A program made the translations under genes and the position numbers. This document shows positions 1-6,694 of a DNA stretch of 15,876 nt, in pieces (within the stretch, counting starts at the first letter, position 1; every line of letters starts with the position of its first letter). The stretch is from Dunaliella salina. Lineage: Eukaryota; Chlorophyta; Chlorophyceae; Chlamydomonadales; Dunaliellaceae. Under the pieces are notes generated by a model. The model worked only from the letters and a program-made list of their open reading frames with translations, was not told the DNA's origin and ran no database searches. The stretch covers positions 66,487-82,362 of the forward strand of contig MU069841.1 in NCBI GenBank assembly GCA_002284615.2. Reading direction: 5' to 3'.

Positions 1-39
<39 letters not shown>

Positions 40-61
40 GTGTGTGTGTGTGTGCGCGCGT
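1..61. repeat. (TG)n microsatellite at window edge
   Basis: The first 61 bases are almost pure TG dinucleotide, with CG interruptions near 35 and at 55-60. The left edge of the window cuts the tract, so its real length is unknown. Confidence 0.97.
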
Positions 62-900
62 GCACGCAAAGGTTGAAAGGTAAGGTGGGGCTCAATATCA
101 TATAGGCTCCCTTGAGCAGCCTTCAGCCTGCAGTCCAGTGGCTGTCTCGATATTTGCATGCTTCTTGCTAGCATCCATGACTTGTCATGACAGGGACCTT
201 TGGTGTAGCAGGGTTTGTTCCCATCATAACAAGTCAGCCTGAGGCACCTGGCTGCGAGCCTAAGGGGGGCCTTGCAAATGGCTATTTTATAGGAGAGTTG
301 GCAGTTAGTAGCTTAAAAGAGTTGTGGTGTGTTGGTAGGGCAGAAGCCCTGAAGTGTGCCTGGACTTGACGTTTGAGTCGTTTGGCTCAATGAGGCTACG
401 CGGGAGGGTTGGGGTTTGATTTGCAAGGCAGGGGGCTTCGAGTGTGCCTGGGCTGCACTTCCGTGCTGATTGGCCTTTGGGGCTGAATGACACTCAATGT
501 CTTTAGTCATGTGCTTCATTTCCAAACAGCATGGTTGTTGCATTCAGTCAGCAAGCCTACACTCTGCGATCCTACGATTGTGCGGCCATGTGCGCAGGTC
601 TTGTACAACTTAGTGTGTGTTTGAGGAAGAAAGTGATGTAAACGGATTACGGAAGTAGGCAACTTATCTGCAACAATGGAGACAAAATATGCAGCCTCAG
701 TAAAGCATACACCCAGCTTGCATCCATGCTTGAACGGAAACATCCATTTCTTTGTGTCTTGAGTCATATGTGCACCACCAATTCAGCAATGACAGCTTCC
801 CACTGCCGTATCAACACTGGCAATCTTGCAATTAGTTAACCCACAGCGCCCCTCGCAAGATTCTAGCGTCGATGGAATGTACTTTTTCTGAGGCCTCACA
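62..900. other. No supported gene
   Basis: Only short open frames of 60-83 codons occur, on both strands. None has a recognisable motif or a convincing pair of splice sites. The one thing worth noting is a copy of a short motif, CCCCTCGCAAG near 848, which recurs at 1306 and 1352. I read this stretch as intergenic or intronic. Confidence 0.5.
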
Positions 901-1042
901 AGATTCATAGTTTTTTACTGTCGCCTTTTGAGCGCCAAGAAATGGAGCCACAAGCGCCCACAGGGCAAAAGTCCCTTTTCCATGGTGAACAGCAGCTTTG
1001 AGGACCCCACAGCCAGCCAGGTAGCCAGGAGAGGTTTTGCAG

Positions 1043-1220
1043 GGTCAGGGGCTTGGGCTTTGGCACGAGGAAGCAGGCCAGTGCGTCATCCATGAGCAGG
1101 GGCAGGGGAAGGGGTGGGCGCAAGCATGGGTGCGGGTGCAGGCATGCTGAGCTGCTGGAGGTCTTGGACACAGAGGAGGAAACTACACAAGAGGAGGCTG
1201 AGGCCGTGGACACGGATTGA
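1043..1220 (+). CDS. Possible 3'-terminal exon, basic then acidic tail
   Basis: After a possible acceptor (GGTTTTGCAG, ending at 1042), one plus frame stays open for 58 codons to TGA at 1218-1220. It encodes a Gly/Arg-rich basic stretch (SRGRGRGGRKHG) and then an acidic, Glu-rich end (AELLEVLDTEEETTQEEAEA). The switch from RG-rich to acidic is typical of real eukaryotic protein tails and unlike random translation. I do not recognise the family. The frame is also open a little upstream of the acceptor, so the exon start is unproven. A second plus frame at about 915-1010 (KKWSHKRPQGKSPFSMVNSS) ends at a possible donor near 1021 and may be an upstream exon, but the phases of the two do not match directly. 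This may be one gene damaged by a frameshift, or chance. Confidence 0.3.
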
Positions 1221-1304
1221 GGGGTTGTATGCAGCTGTAGGAGCTAAGATTCAGGCCAGAGCGTCGTTTGTTGCTGGGGTTCACAAACTTTGCTGATGTC
1301 TGTA

Positions 1305-1365
1305 GCCCCCTCGCAAGGTCTTGATGTTCGCAAACAAATGATGTATTTTGGCCCCCTCGCAAGGT
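1305..1365. repeat. Two-copy 15-bp direct repeat, 46-bp spacing
   Basis: GCCCCCTCGCAAGGT occurs exactly at 1305-1319 and 1351-1365. A diverged copy (CCCCTCGCAAGATTC) lies near 848. The copies are followed by related TTCGCAAAC / TTGCAAATA sequence, so the repeated unit is probably about 40 bp and degenerate. Confidence 0.7.
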
Positions 1366-1806
1366 TCCAGGCTTGCAAATAAAGCAGTCAGTGTGGTTTG
1401 AACTCGACCGGTATACTTCCAGCAGATGCCTGAATCGACCTGTATTGTTTCCTGGGCCTGGTCAAGTGCGCATTGTGTTTTGCAGGAAGTGCGCATCAGG
1501 GGGTTTCTGGTTCCAAGGAGTTTCAGGACTGCCCTAAAGACACGTTCATGGGTCTACCCAAGCGCGCTTAAAAGACTAGCAGTGCAAGCGAAACCCTTTT
1601 CAATTTCTCGCGTCTCCAGAGGGTTTGAACTCCTAGAGTGCTAATGCTAATTGCCTTTCCTGGTCCAGTCCTGCTGCTGTCCCTGTTTCCTGCGATGGAG
1701 GAAGTGCAGGACGAGTGTGTTATCAATGACTGCAAATTTAGCTGGATATGCATGTTTCAAATTAGCTGGAAAGTACTCAACCTGACTGCTGTCCCTGCCT
1801 CTGCAG

Positions 1807-1902
1807 GCGGAGGAGGCGCAAAAGAAGGCTGACGCAGCTGCTGCAAAGGTGCAGCAGCAAGAGGAGGAGGAGGATGAGCTGGACAAGCTACTGGAGGTGT
1901 AA
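1807..1902 (+). CDS. 3'-terminal exon of an unidentified gene, charged coiled-coil tail
   Basis: A good acceptor (CTGTCCCTGCCTCTGCAG, ending at 1806) is followed by 31 codons and a TAA stop at 1900-1902. The peptide starts AEEAQKKADAAAAKVQQQ, continues with four or five acidic residues, and ends DELDKLLEV. Composition (Ala/Lys/Gln/Glu, then an acidic cluster and an amphipathic end) predicts a solvent-exposed helix or coiled coil. The minus strand of the same DNA is also open but Ser/Cys-rich and implausible. I could not find the upstream exons with confidence, so the gene is unnamed. Many cytosolic scaffold and ribosome- or membrane-associated proteins end this way, so the tail does not identify a family. 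Confidence 0.5.
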   Translation, partial: AEEAQKKADAAAAKVQQQEEEEDELDKLLEV

Positions 1903-2690
1903 AGGAGGAGTGAGGGGCTGATTGAGTGTGTGGAGGGTTTATTTGCGACAGCTGCCAGCTGCGTAGCCCCAGGAATTGGGTGGGGGTAAGCAGCTTCAAG
2001 GGGTGTGGGGTGGCTCCGCACATTTCCCTGGTACCTACAAAAAACTTGATTGGCGTGCATTAAATAAGCTGAGGGCATTATCTGTGTCTCAGTCACTGCG
2101 TCTTGCAGACATCATCTGATTTCCTTGGATACGTTGTTTGCATCCAAGACATATGGTGTGGCAAGGGCAGCTTAGCTTTGCTATAGCCTGCACAGATGGT
2201 AAGCAGGCTTCCATTTGAATGACCTGGGGTGTTAGGCTATGATGTCTGTGTATATACAAGTGAGTGTGAGTGCATCCCAGATGTGAGTGGATCTGTGCTT
2301 GTTCGGAGAGTGTCCAAGGCATAAGTATTCTTTTGGGGGCATGCCAGACTGGCACTCCTTTCATTTTATTGCAGTGCCATCGTTTGCACAGCTTATTTTC
2401 TGGGATGCTTGGAGAAGAGTTTTTAGGACTCCTGTCCAGCTACGCAACCCTTTCCTTTTCCTTAGGACTCCTAACACTTTTCTTTGATGTATGCGTGCAC
2501 TGTCCGTGACGAGCTTGCATCAAAGATTTTGCACCATTTTTATGTTTTCCAGTCATGAAATTCAATTTTGAGCAACTGATTTTGTCCCTGTGCTCTACTA
2601 TGCCTGCCAGCCAATGGCTGTGGAGCAGCGGCACCTGGGATGTTTCTTGCGCAAGTGTACTGGGTTCTCGAGGGTTCCCTTTGTCCATCG
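1903..2690. other. No supported gene; presumed 3' flank of the plus-strand exon
   Basis: About 790 bases downstream of the 1807-1902 exon with only shadow frames of 66-91 codons. A possible acceptor at about 2108 (GTCTTGCAG) is followed by a short open stretch, but no donor or motif supports it. Confidence 0.4.
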
Positions 2691-2695
2691 ATAGG

Positions 2696-2724
2696 GGCCA
2701 GCCAGGTTGTTTGGCTGCTTAGGT
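2696..2724 (-). pseudogene. LINE-B C-terminal scrap
   Basis: The minus strand reads KQPNNLAGP, matching the QSNNLAEGP end of the LINE-B fragment 170 bases to the right. The DNA block AGCCAGGTTGTTTGGCTGCTT is shared almost exactly with 13458-13479. Only this motif survives, so the call rests on similarity to the other copies in the window. Confidence 0.4.
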
Positions 2725-2870
2725 AAGGTTACATCGCTTTATTCGCCTTCAAGGGCAGCTGAGCGGAGACTTGAGGTCTATAACAGTCCAATTTCAGTAA
2801 AAATGGAAGCTTTGCTCAAAAATCGAGCACAGCATCTCAAGCATGGAGACACGAATTAGGCTCATTCTAA

Positions 2871-2894
2871 GATTTAGATTTAGATTTAGATTTA
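2871..2894 (-). repeat. LINE-B 3' tail, (TAAATC)4
   Basis: Four perfect TAAATC hexamers on the minus strand. The first three bases of the first hexamer are the stop codon of the LINE-B reading frame, so coding sequence passes directly into the tail. The plus-strand copy at 5737-5754 has the same arrangement. Confidence 0.9.
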
Positions 2895-3430
2895 CATTTG
2901 GGGACCTTCAGCCAGATTGTTCGACTGATCAGCCTGTGACTGGTCCTCGCCAGCCAACATAATATCCATAAGCTCAGAAATAAACAAATAAAGCTTGTTG
3001 TTGTGTTGCAAGAGGAAATCCTGCACACCCTGGACACTAACTTGCTGTAAATAAGGTTGTTCCATTGAAAAAACACCTGAGAAGCAGTTGAACAGGTAAG
3101 CATACTTTCTCCTCAAATCACAAACAGCTGCGTTTCTGCACGTCAAAAGGGCATGGACTTCATCCTGAATCTCAGCACTAGAGCAGCAATCACACACGAG
3201 AGAGGTTCGAGAATCCCAAGCCGCTGTCTCCACCTTCAACCTGTGTGCCCTAAGTCTGAAACGGCTAACATTCCTTACGACATGTTGAGACAGATCCAAA
3301 TGCATGTGTCTCGGTAAGCGGGCTGGGGCACGCACATTGTGGTCAAAAGGCACTGCAAACAAAGTTTGATAGGTTGCCAATTTACTGTAAGTCTCCCGAG
3401 GGTTTACTCCCTCAACATCTCCCTCAACAT
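2892..3430 (-). pseudogene. LINE-B retrotransposon, 5'-truncated C-terminal fragment
   Basis: This is an open minus-strand fragment of about 175 codons with no initiation codon of its own, ending at TAA 2892-2894. It carries the C-terminal part of a non-LTR retrotransposon protein. First comes a basic conserved stretch (LSQHVVRNVSRFRLRAHRLK), then a CX2CX9HX4C zinc-finger-like motif (CDCC...H...C at about 3194-3138), then a helical region and the family end ISELMDI...NNLAEGPQM. The reverse transcriptase and 5' nuclease domains are absent, as expected from 5' truncation during target-primed reverse transcription. It directly abuts the 3' UTR of a LINE-A copy at about 3430. The frame is still open, so the insertion is probably fairly young. 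The closest clade is uncertain; a near-absent 3' UTR with short tandem tails is typical of RTE-like LINEs. Confidence 0.8.
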
Positions 3431-3523
3431 TGGCTCAAAAAAAAAGCCGTGAGTCCCCTTCACCACAAGGTATGAAAAAGAGAAGCTAATATGGATCCGG
3501 AGGGTTACTAGAAGCACTTGGCT
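3430..3523 (-). other. LINE-A 3' UTR, end truncated
   Basis: On the minus strand this follows the LINE-A stop codon. It contains CCTCCGGATCC, then CCTTGTGGTGAAGGGGACTC and a TGAGCCAATGT block. The same blocks in the same order occur at 5756-5914 and partly at 6230-6352. The extreme 3' end is missing where LINE-B abuts. Confidence 0.7.
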
Positions 3524-3766
3524 CTAGAACCTGGCTGTGGGAAGCATTCTTGTTTTGATAGCGCGGCTTGTGGAGACTACTTTATGAGCATATTGAACAG
3601 AATGGGCATGAAGTTGTTGAGCAAGCTTTGTGGCACGCTGGTGATCCAATCCTAGTAGTTTGAATTGCTTCAGGGTATGCTCAGCGTAAATAGTTCCACC
3701 TACACCCAGGAGAATAGGGTGAATTGTAACGGCTTTAGCGTTAATAAGTTTACAGAGGTCTGCATG
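3524..3766 (-). pseudogene. LINE-A C-terminal fragment
   Basis: An open minus frame of 80 codons ends at 3524. It begins abruptly at HADLCK next to the (CTTTT)n tail of a SINE. It reads IHPILLGVGGTIYAEHTL, then LGLDHQRATKLAQQLHAHSV, then YAHKVVSTSRAIKTR. The second LINE-A copy at 4384-5073 has the equivalent IISMGVAGTTYNEFTIAPLI and LGLTKQKAESLAAKL, which aligns the two. This region lies C-terminal to the nuclease-like motif in LINE-A. The bases before 3766 in reading direction are SINE, so the upstream coding part is lost or displaced. Confidence 0.75.
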
Positions 3767-4023
3767 AAAAGAAAAGAAAAAGAAAAAAAGTCTACGCAAG
3801 CCAGAGGCCGTGTGCATTAAGGGAAGGTCCACTAATTAACGAGCTAGCAAGCTAGCAAGGAAGCAGTGGCCTCACCAGAAGGCCCTCAAAACCCACACTA
3901 GGCACAGCTTGCCTAGGAGAGAAAGATCCAAAAACAGAATTAGTGGGGATCTGGAGGGGTGCTGCTCGCCATGCCTCTTGACGCCCGGACTCTCCTCCTC
4001 TCATCCTCCGCCGCCGCACGCCC
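3767..4023 (-). mobile_element. SINE copy 2, with (CTTTT)n tail
   Basis: A unit of about 257 bp similar along its whole length to the SINE at 5108-5339. Shared blocks in minus-strand order are GGCGGAGGATG-type start, GGCATGGC, CTCCAGATCCCCA, CCTAGGC, CTGGTGAGGCC, CTTCCCTTAATGCAC, GGCTTGCGTAGACTTTT, then a pyrimidine tail at 3767-3790. The stem-loop part is replaced by a longer variant in which CCACT (3865-3869) can pair with AGTGG (3829-3833). No clear target duplication is seen. A LINE-A fragment begins right after the tail. Confidence 0.65.
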
Positions 4024-4078
4024 AGCAACCACCCCCCAGAAGCCCCCTGGTAACGAAGAGCGTGTCTGGTGTTTTTGA
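4024..4078. other. Short spacer between two SINE copies
   Basis: Fifty-five bases of C-rich sequence lie between the 5' side of one SINE and the tail of the next. It shows no similarity that I can see to other parts of the window. Confidence 0.4.
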
Positions 4079-4147
4079 TAAAGAAAAGAAAAAAGTCTAC
4101 ACAAGCCAAAGGTCACGTGCATTAAGGAAAGAACCTTAGAAGAAAGT
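4079..4147 (-). mobile_element. SINE copy 3, only the last ~70 bp
   Basis: On the minus strand it matches the SINE 3' end: GGTTCTTTCCTTAATGCACG, CCTTTGGCTTGTGTAGAC, then TTTTTTCTTTTCTTT. Similarity stops near 4147, so the copy is 5'-truncated. Confidence 0.65.
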
Positions 4148-4186
4148 ATGCACATATTTTTAGTGCCTTTCCTGCTCACAGAGTAG

Positions 4187-4356
4187 TGTCAAATGATACA
4201 GGATCTTTCTATTTTTCTGATGCCTGCTCTCTGGATGTAGCTCGTTTCTTTCAAAACCAACATACTCAAACTTACCGCTTCATCTCTGAGCTTATGGATT
4301 TCTTTCACCACACCGAGCAGCCAAACTTTCTGGCTGAAGGTTATGTTCCCTTGTAA
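4187..4356 (+). pseudogene. LINE-B C-terminal fragment, plus strand
   Basis: An open plus frame of 56 codons runs from just after TAG 4184-4186 to TAA 4354-4356. It contains YRFISELMDFFHHTEQPNFLAEG, of which the ISELMD and PN-LAEG parts match the LINE-B fragment at 2892-3430. This is a third sequence variant, with PL instead of GPQM at the end. As in other LINE-B copies, the stop codon falls within a tandem tail, here TTGTAAACC repeated twice (4351-4368). Confidence 0.65.
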
Positions 4357-4370
4357 ACCTTGTAAACCTT
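4351..4370 (+). repeat. LINE-B 3' tail, (TTGTAAACC)2
   Basis: Two 9-bp units overlap the stop codon of the LINE-B fragment. The same units occur at 5852-5867 between two copies of a 26-bp duplication. Confidence 0.7.
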
Positions 4371-5098
4371 AAGGAAAGAACCCCTAACGAAAGTTAAAGG
4401 CCTCACCAGGGGGCCCCCTTACCCCCGAGATAGTGTTTAATCTGTGGATGGCACCGTCCCTAAGTTTGGCTGCTAGTGATTCGGCTTTTTGTTTAGTCAG
4501 GCCCAGATTTATAAGGGGTGCGATTGTAAACTCATTATAAGTGGTACCAGCCACACCCATTGAGATGATGTATAAAGTCACTTTGTTATTCCTGTTTGGA
4601 TTCCTACAGCTGCAGGTTTTACTAAACTTAGTAAGCCTGGTTGTGGCGTGAGAATGTTGGGTCACTGTACGTTCAAGAGTGATGAAGGGGTTTGTGTCAG
4701 GACAGAATTTCAGTTCAACCAGATGTATGTCCCTGTCTTTAGGAGGGATCTTGGAAGGATCAAGGTGATTTTGTCTGCCTGGAAGAGGGCGCACAAAGAG
4801 AGCATCAGGGCGGGTTTGGTGCTGGGCTGGGGAGCAAGTACCATTAGGGAAAAAACAGTATGGAATAGCTCTTGATATGTTTTCAGGGACCTGTAAGCCC
4901 TGATCCAGGGGTCTCTTATTACTGCAGCCATCCATGCCAATAGGGGATGAGCCATACCGGCCTTTACTGAGGGCTTTTACACAAAAACTTAAAGCTGCAT
5001 TGTGTCTGTTGGTGTGCATCCCGCTCATTGTTAAGTTTGTACACCTGAGGAGTATGTGGTCAACGTGGTCCATATCATCACATAGTGGGCATCTCCCA

Positions 5099-5107
5099 CC
5101 ACTGGAA
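5099..5107. repeat. Target-site duplication, left copy (CCACTGGAA)
   Basis: The nine bases are identical to 5340-5348. The two copies bracket the SINE exactly. Using one copy only restores the LINE-A frame across the junction (FNSSGGRCPLC), which shows it is a true insertion duplication. Confidence 0.85.
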
Positions 5108-5339
5108 AAGAAAAGAAAAGAAAAGAAAAGAAAAGTCTACGCAAGCCAAAGGCTGCGTGCATTAAGGGAAGAACCCCTAACAAAAGTTAGGGGCCTCACC
5201 AGAGGACGCTCTTCCTAAACTAGACAGAACTAGCCTAGGAAAGAGCGAGAGACAAAACTAATGGGGATCCGGAGGATTGTTTGCCATGCCCCTGAGCGCT
5301 CGGATTCTCCTTCTTCCATCCTCAGCCGCCTCCACGCGC
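5108..5339 (-). mobile_element. SINE copy 1, complete, ~232 bp, with (CTTTT)n tail
   Basis: A short non-coding element in minus orientation is inserted in the LINE-A reading frame. It starts GCGCGTGGAGGCGG and contains GGGGCATGGC and CCTCCGGATCCCCATTAG. A perfect 8-bp stem-loop, CCCCTAAC-TTTT-GTTAGGGG, lies at 5174-5193 (minus sense). Next comes CTTCCCTTAATGCACG, then a second stem-loop (GCAGCC-TTT-GGCTTGC, 5141-5156) and GTAGAC(TTTTC)n. The 3' half resembles the LINE-A 3' end, as expected for a SINE mobilised by its partner LINE. I see no convincing pol III A/B boxes, so the origin of the 5' half is unknown. A 3'-UTR-only LINE copy is the alternative, but copy 2 begins at about the same point, favouring a defined element. 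Confidence 0.75.
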
Positions 5340-5348
5340 CCACTGGAA
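5340..5348. repeat. Target-site duplication, right copy (CCACTGGAA)
   Basis: Identical to 5099-5107; marks the 5' boundary of SINE copy 1. Confidence 0.85.
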
Positions 5349-5599
5349 GAGTTAAACTTGAAAGCATGACTCTGATTGTGCAGTGTATCCGTACGATACT
5401 TCACTACATTTATTTGCTGTTTGAGTGTCATCCTTGGATTTTTCCAGAAGGAATTGCTGATCTCTTTGTTTGCAAAATAGAGGTTGGGATGCGAAATCCA
5501 GTACTTGCAATGGTAGTTGGTGGTATGGCATCATTAAGTTCCTGCCATCTTTGGTAGTGGTAGCCAGAGGTGTCAGCAGAGCCAAGCTTGTGTTTTTTG

Positions 5600-5739
5600 T
5601 GCATGTGTGCTTTAAGTTTGTCGTTCGAGAGTTTCTCTACCCACGTAGTTTTTCTCTTCTTTTTTTCTTCATGTTGGCTGGCAAGGACTAGTCATAGGCC
5701 GATCAGCCGAACACTCTGGCCGAAGGTCCCCCCATGTAA
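5600..5739 (+). pseudogene. LINE-B C-terminal fragment, plus strand, broken
   Basis: One plus frame reads VVREFL, then FFFMLAGKD, two in-frame stops, ADQPNTLAEGPPM and the terminal TAA (5737-5739). It aligns with VQDFLLQ, IMLAGEDQSQ and ADQSNNLAEGPQM of the copy at 2892-3430. The stops show it is dead. It lies against the truncated 5' side of the LINE-A copy on its left. Confidence 0.7.
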
Positions 5740-5754
5740 ATCTAAATCTAAATC
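5737..5754 (+). repeat. LINE-B 3' tail, (TAAATC)3
   Basis: Three perfect TAAATC units, the first containing the stop codon. This is the same tail as at 2871-2894 but on the opposite strand. Confidence 0.9.
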
Positions 5755-5755
5755 T

Positions 5756-6121
5756 CCCTACATCAATTAAGGAAAATGAGACACATTGGCTCATAGGGAG
5801 CCGTGAGTCCCCTTCACCACAAGGTTTGTGTCAGAACAGGCTAATGGAGATGTAAACCTTGTAAACCTTGTGTCAGAACAGGCTAATGGGGATCTGGAGA
5901 TTTACTAACTTGCTCTAGAATCTGGTTGTGAGGAGTAATCTTGTTCTCATATCTAGGGGCTCTGTAAGGCGCAGCAGTAGCAGGGTCCAAAGAGAAGCGA
6001 TCCAACGATGGAAATTAGCCCACTTGTGATTGTGACCCCTGGAATTGGTGCTGTCCGAGTCATGCCAAACCCTACACAGCCGCGTGCGCAAGTCTTTTTC
6101 AAACACCTTAACATTAATCAT
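5756..6121 (-). pseudogene. LINE-type C-terminal fragment plus LINE-A-like 3' UTR
   Basis: A minus frame (5915-6121) reads DLRTRLCRVWHDSDS, then SRGHNHKWANFHRW, and ends TEPLDMRTRLLLTTRF. The end matches STSRAIKTRMLPTARF of the copy at 3524-3766. The first part resembles the region before the C-terminal zinc finger in green-algal LINEs, so this piece has probably been internally deleted. The 3' UTR (5756-5914) has the same blocks as 3430-3523 (CTCCAGATCCCCATTAG, CCTTGTGGTGAAGGGG, GGCTCCCTATGAGCC) and ends against the LINE-B tail. The GGCTC-CCTAT-GAGCC hairpin occupies the same place as the 8-bp hairpin of the SINE. Confidence 0.6.
5826..5893. repeat. 26-bp direct duplication flanking a LINE-B-type tail
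   Basis: The block from TTGTGTCAGAACAGG to GGAGAT (5826-5851) recurs at 5868-5893 with one change (GGGGAT). The 16 bases in between (GTAAACCTTGTAAACC) are LINE-B tail units like those at 4351-4370. Confidence 0.8.
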
Positions 6122-6229
6122 GGACCCACTATGTACAGATTGTTCATGCAGCTCACTTTTTTGTAGGCCCCCAAATGCAGTCAGAACAAAACCAAAGACT
6201 CAGAGAGCGTGAAAGAATATAAAGAGCCT

Positions 6230-6352
6230 TTAGAAAAGAAAATAAATAAAAGAAGACTGCGTAGGCAGAGCATCTCTCCGTACACCAATTTAGGAAAAGG
6301 AAACACATTGGCTCACAAAGAACCGTGAACCCCCCGGGCCTCCACCACAAGA
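6230..6352 (-). other. LINE-A 3' UTR copy with tail
   Basis: The minus strand repeats the LINE-A 3' UTR blocks: CTTGTGGTG, GGTTCTTTGTGAGCC hairpin, AATGTGTTTCCTTTTCCTAA, then CTGCCTACGCAGTC and a TTTTATTTATTTTCTTTTC tail ending near 6230. It keeps the true 3' end that is missing from the copies at 3430 and 5756. No coding part is attached. Confidence 0.65.
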
Positions 6353-6599
6353 TAAGAGCCTTTAATTGTCTGCATACACAGGCCTCTGTGTTTCCGGTCA
6401 GCTACCCAAGTAGGTAGATACTGAGATATAGCGATGTAACCTCACCTTCATAAATCTTGTCGTCTACAGTAGTCTGTATTCGAGGTAGCCAGAGGAAAAA
6501 TGTTCAAGCTTTCTTTGGAGACAACACATGGAAATGCAAGAGCATAGAGAAAGCATGCATCTCAAGTCCATGCTGAGCAAAAGCTCTCATGTATGAAAA

Positions 6600-6694
6600 A
6601 AGTAGAAGCAAAAGTCTATGCTGGACAGCAATCAGCGTGCATCAAGGAAAAACCCAACAGTCAGCGCTGGCACTAACAGTGAATCCCACCAATA
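6600..6694 (-). mobile_element. SINE copy 4, diverged 3' end
   Basis: On the minus strand, TTCCTTGATGCACGCTGAT, GCATAGACTTTTGC and a T-rich tail match the SINE end in order. The copy is old and 5'-truncated, and its hairpins are eroded. Confidence 0.45.

Larger units (their letters stand above)
4371..5600 (-). pseudogene. LINE-A retrotransposon, C-terminal half with zinc finger and PD-ELK nuclease-like motif; interrupted by a SINE
   Basis: The coding sequence runs right to left, with the stop at 4384-4386. From about 5600 to 5349 it is frame-damaged but readable (KHKLGSADTSGYHYQRWQEL; IPPTTIASTGFRIPTSILQT; KYRTDTLHNQSHAFKFNSS). A SINE (5108-5339) then interrupts the frame. Beyond it come a CX2CX7HX4C zinc finger (C at 5089-5091, last C at 5041-5043), a TNRHN motif, RPDALFV (near 4812) and HLVELKF (E and K near 4716-4708), then QH, IISMGVAGTTYNEF and LAAKL. 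A zinc finger followed by PD...(D/E)XK is the C-terminal layout of LINEs with a restriction-like endonuclease, such as the R2, NeSL and CRE groups. In those elements this domain cuts the target DNA. The reverse transcriptase lies upstream and is missing. The 3' UTR is cut off after CCTTAA at about 4371, where LINE-B abuts. Confidence 0.75.

Noticed and set aside
2871..2894. Telomere-like repeats (TTTAGA-type)
   Set aside because: The hexamer lacks the GGG of green-algal telomeres (TTTAGGG or TTTTAGGG), is only four units long, and begins exactly at a LINE stop codon.
6153..6350. 65-codon minus frame as a small protein gene
   Set aside because: It is translation of a LINE-A 3' UTR and tail, as shown by the matching non-coding blocks at 5756-5914.
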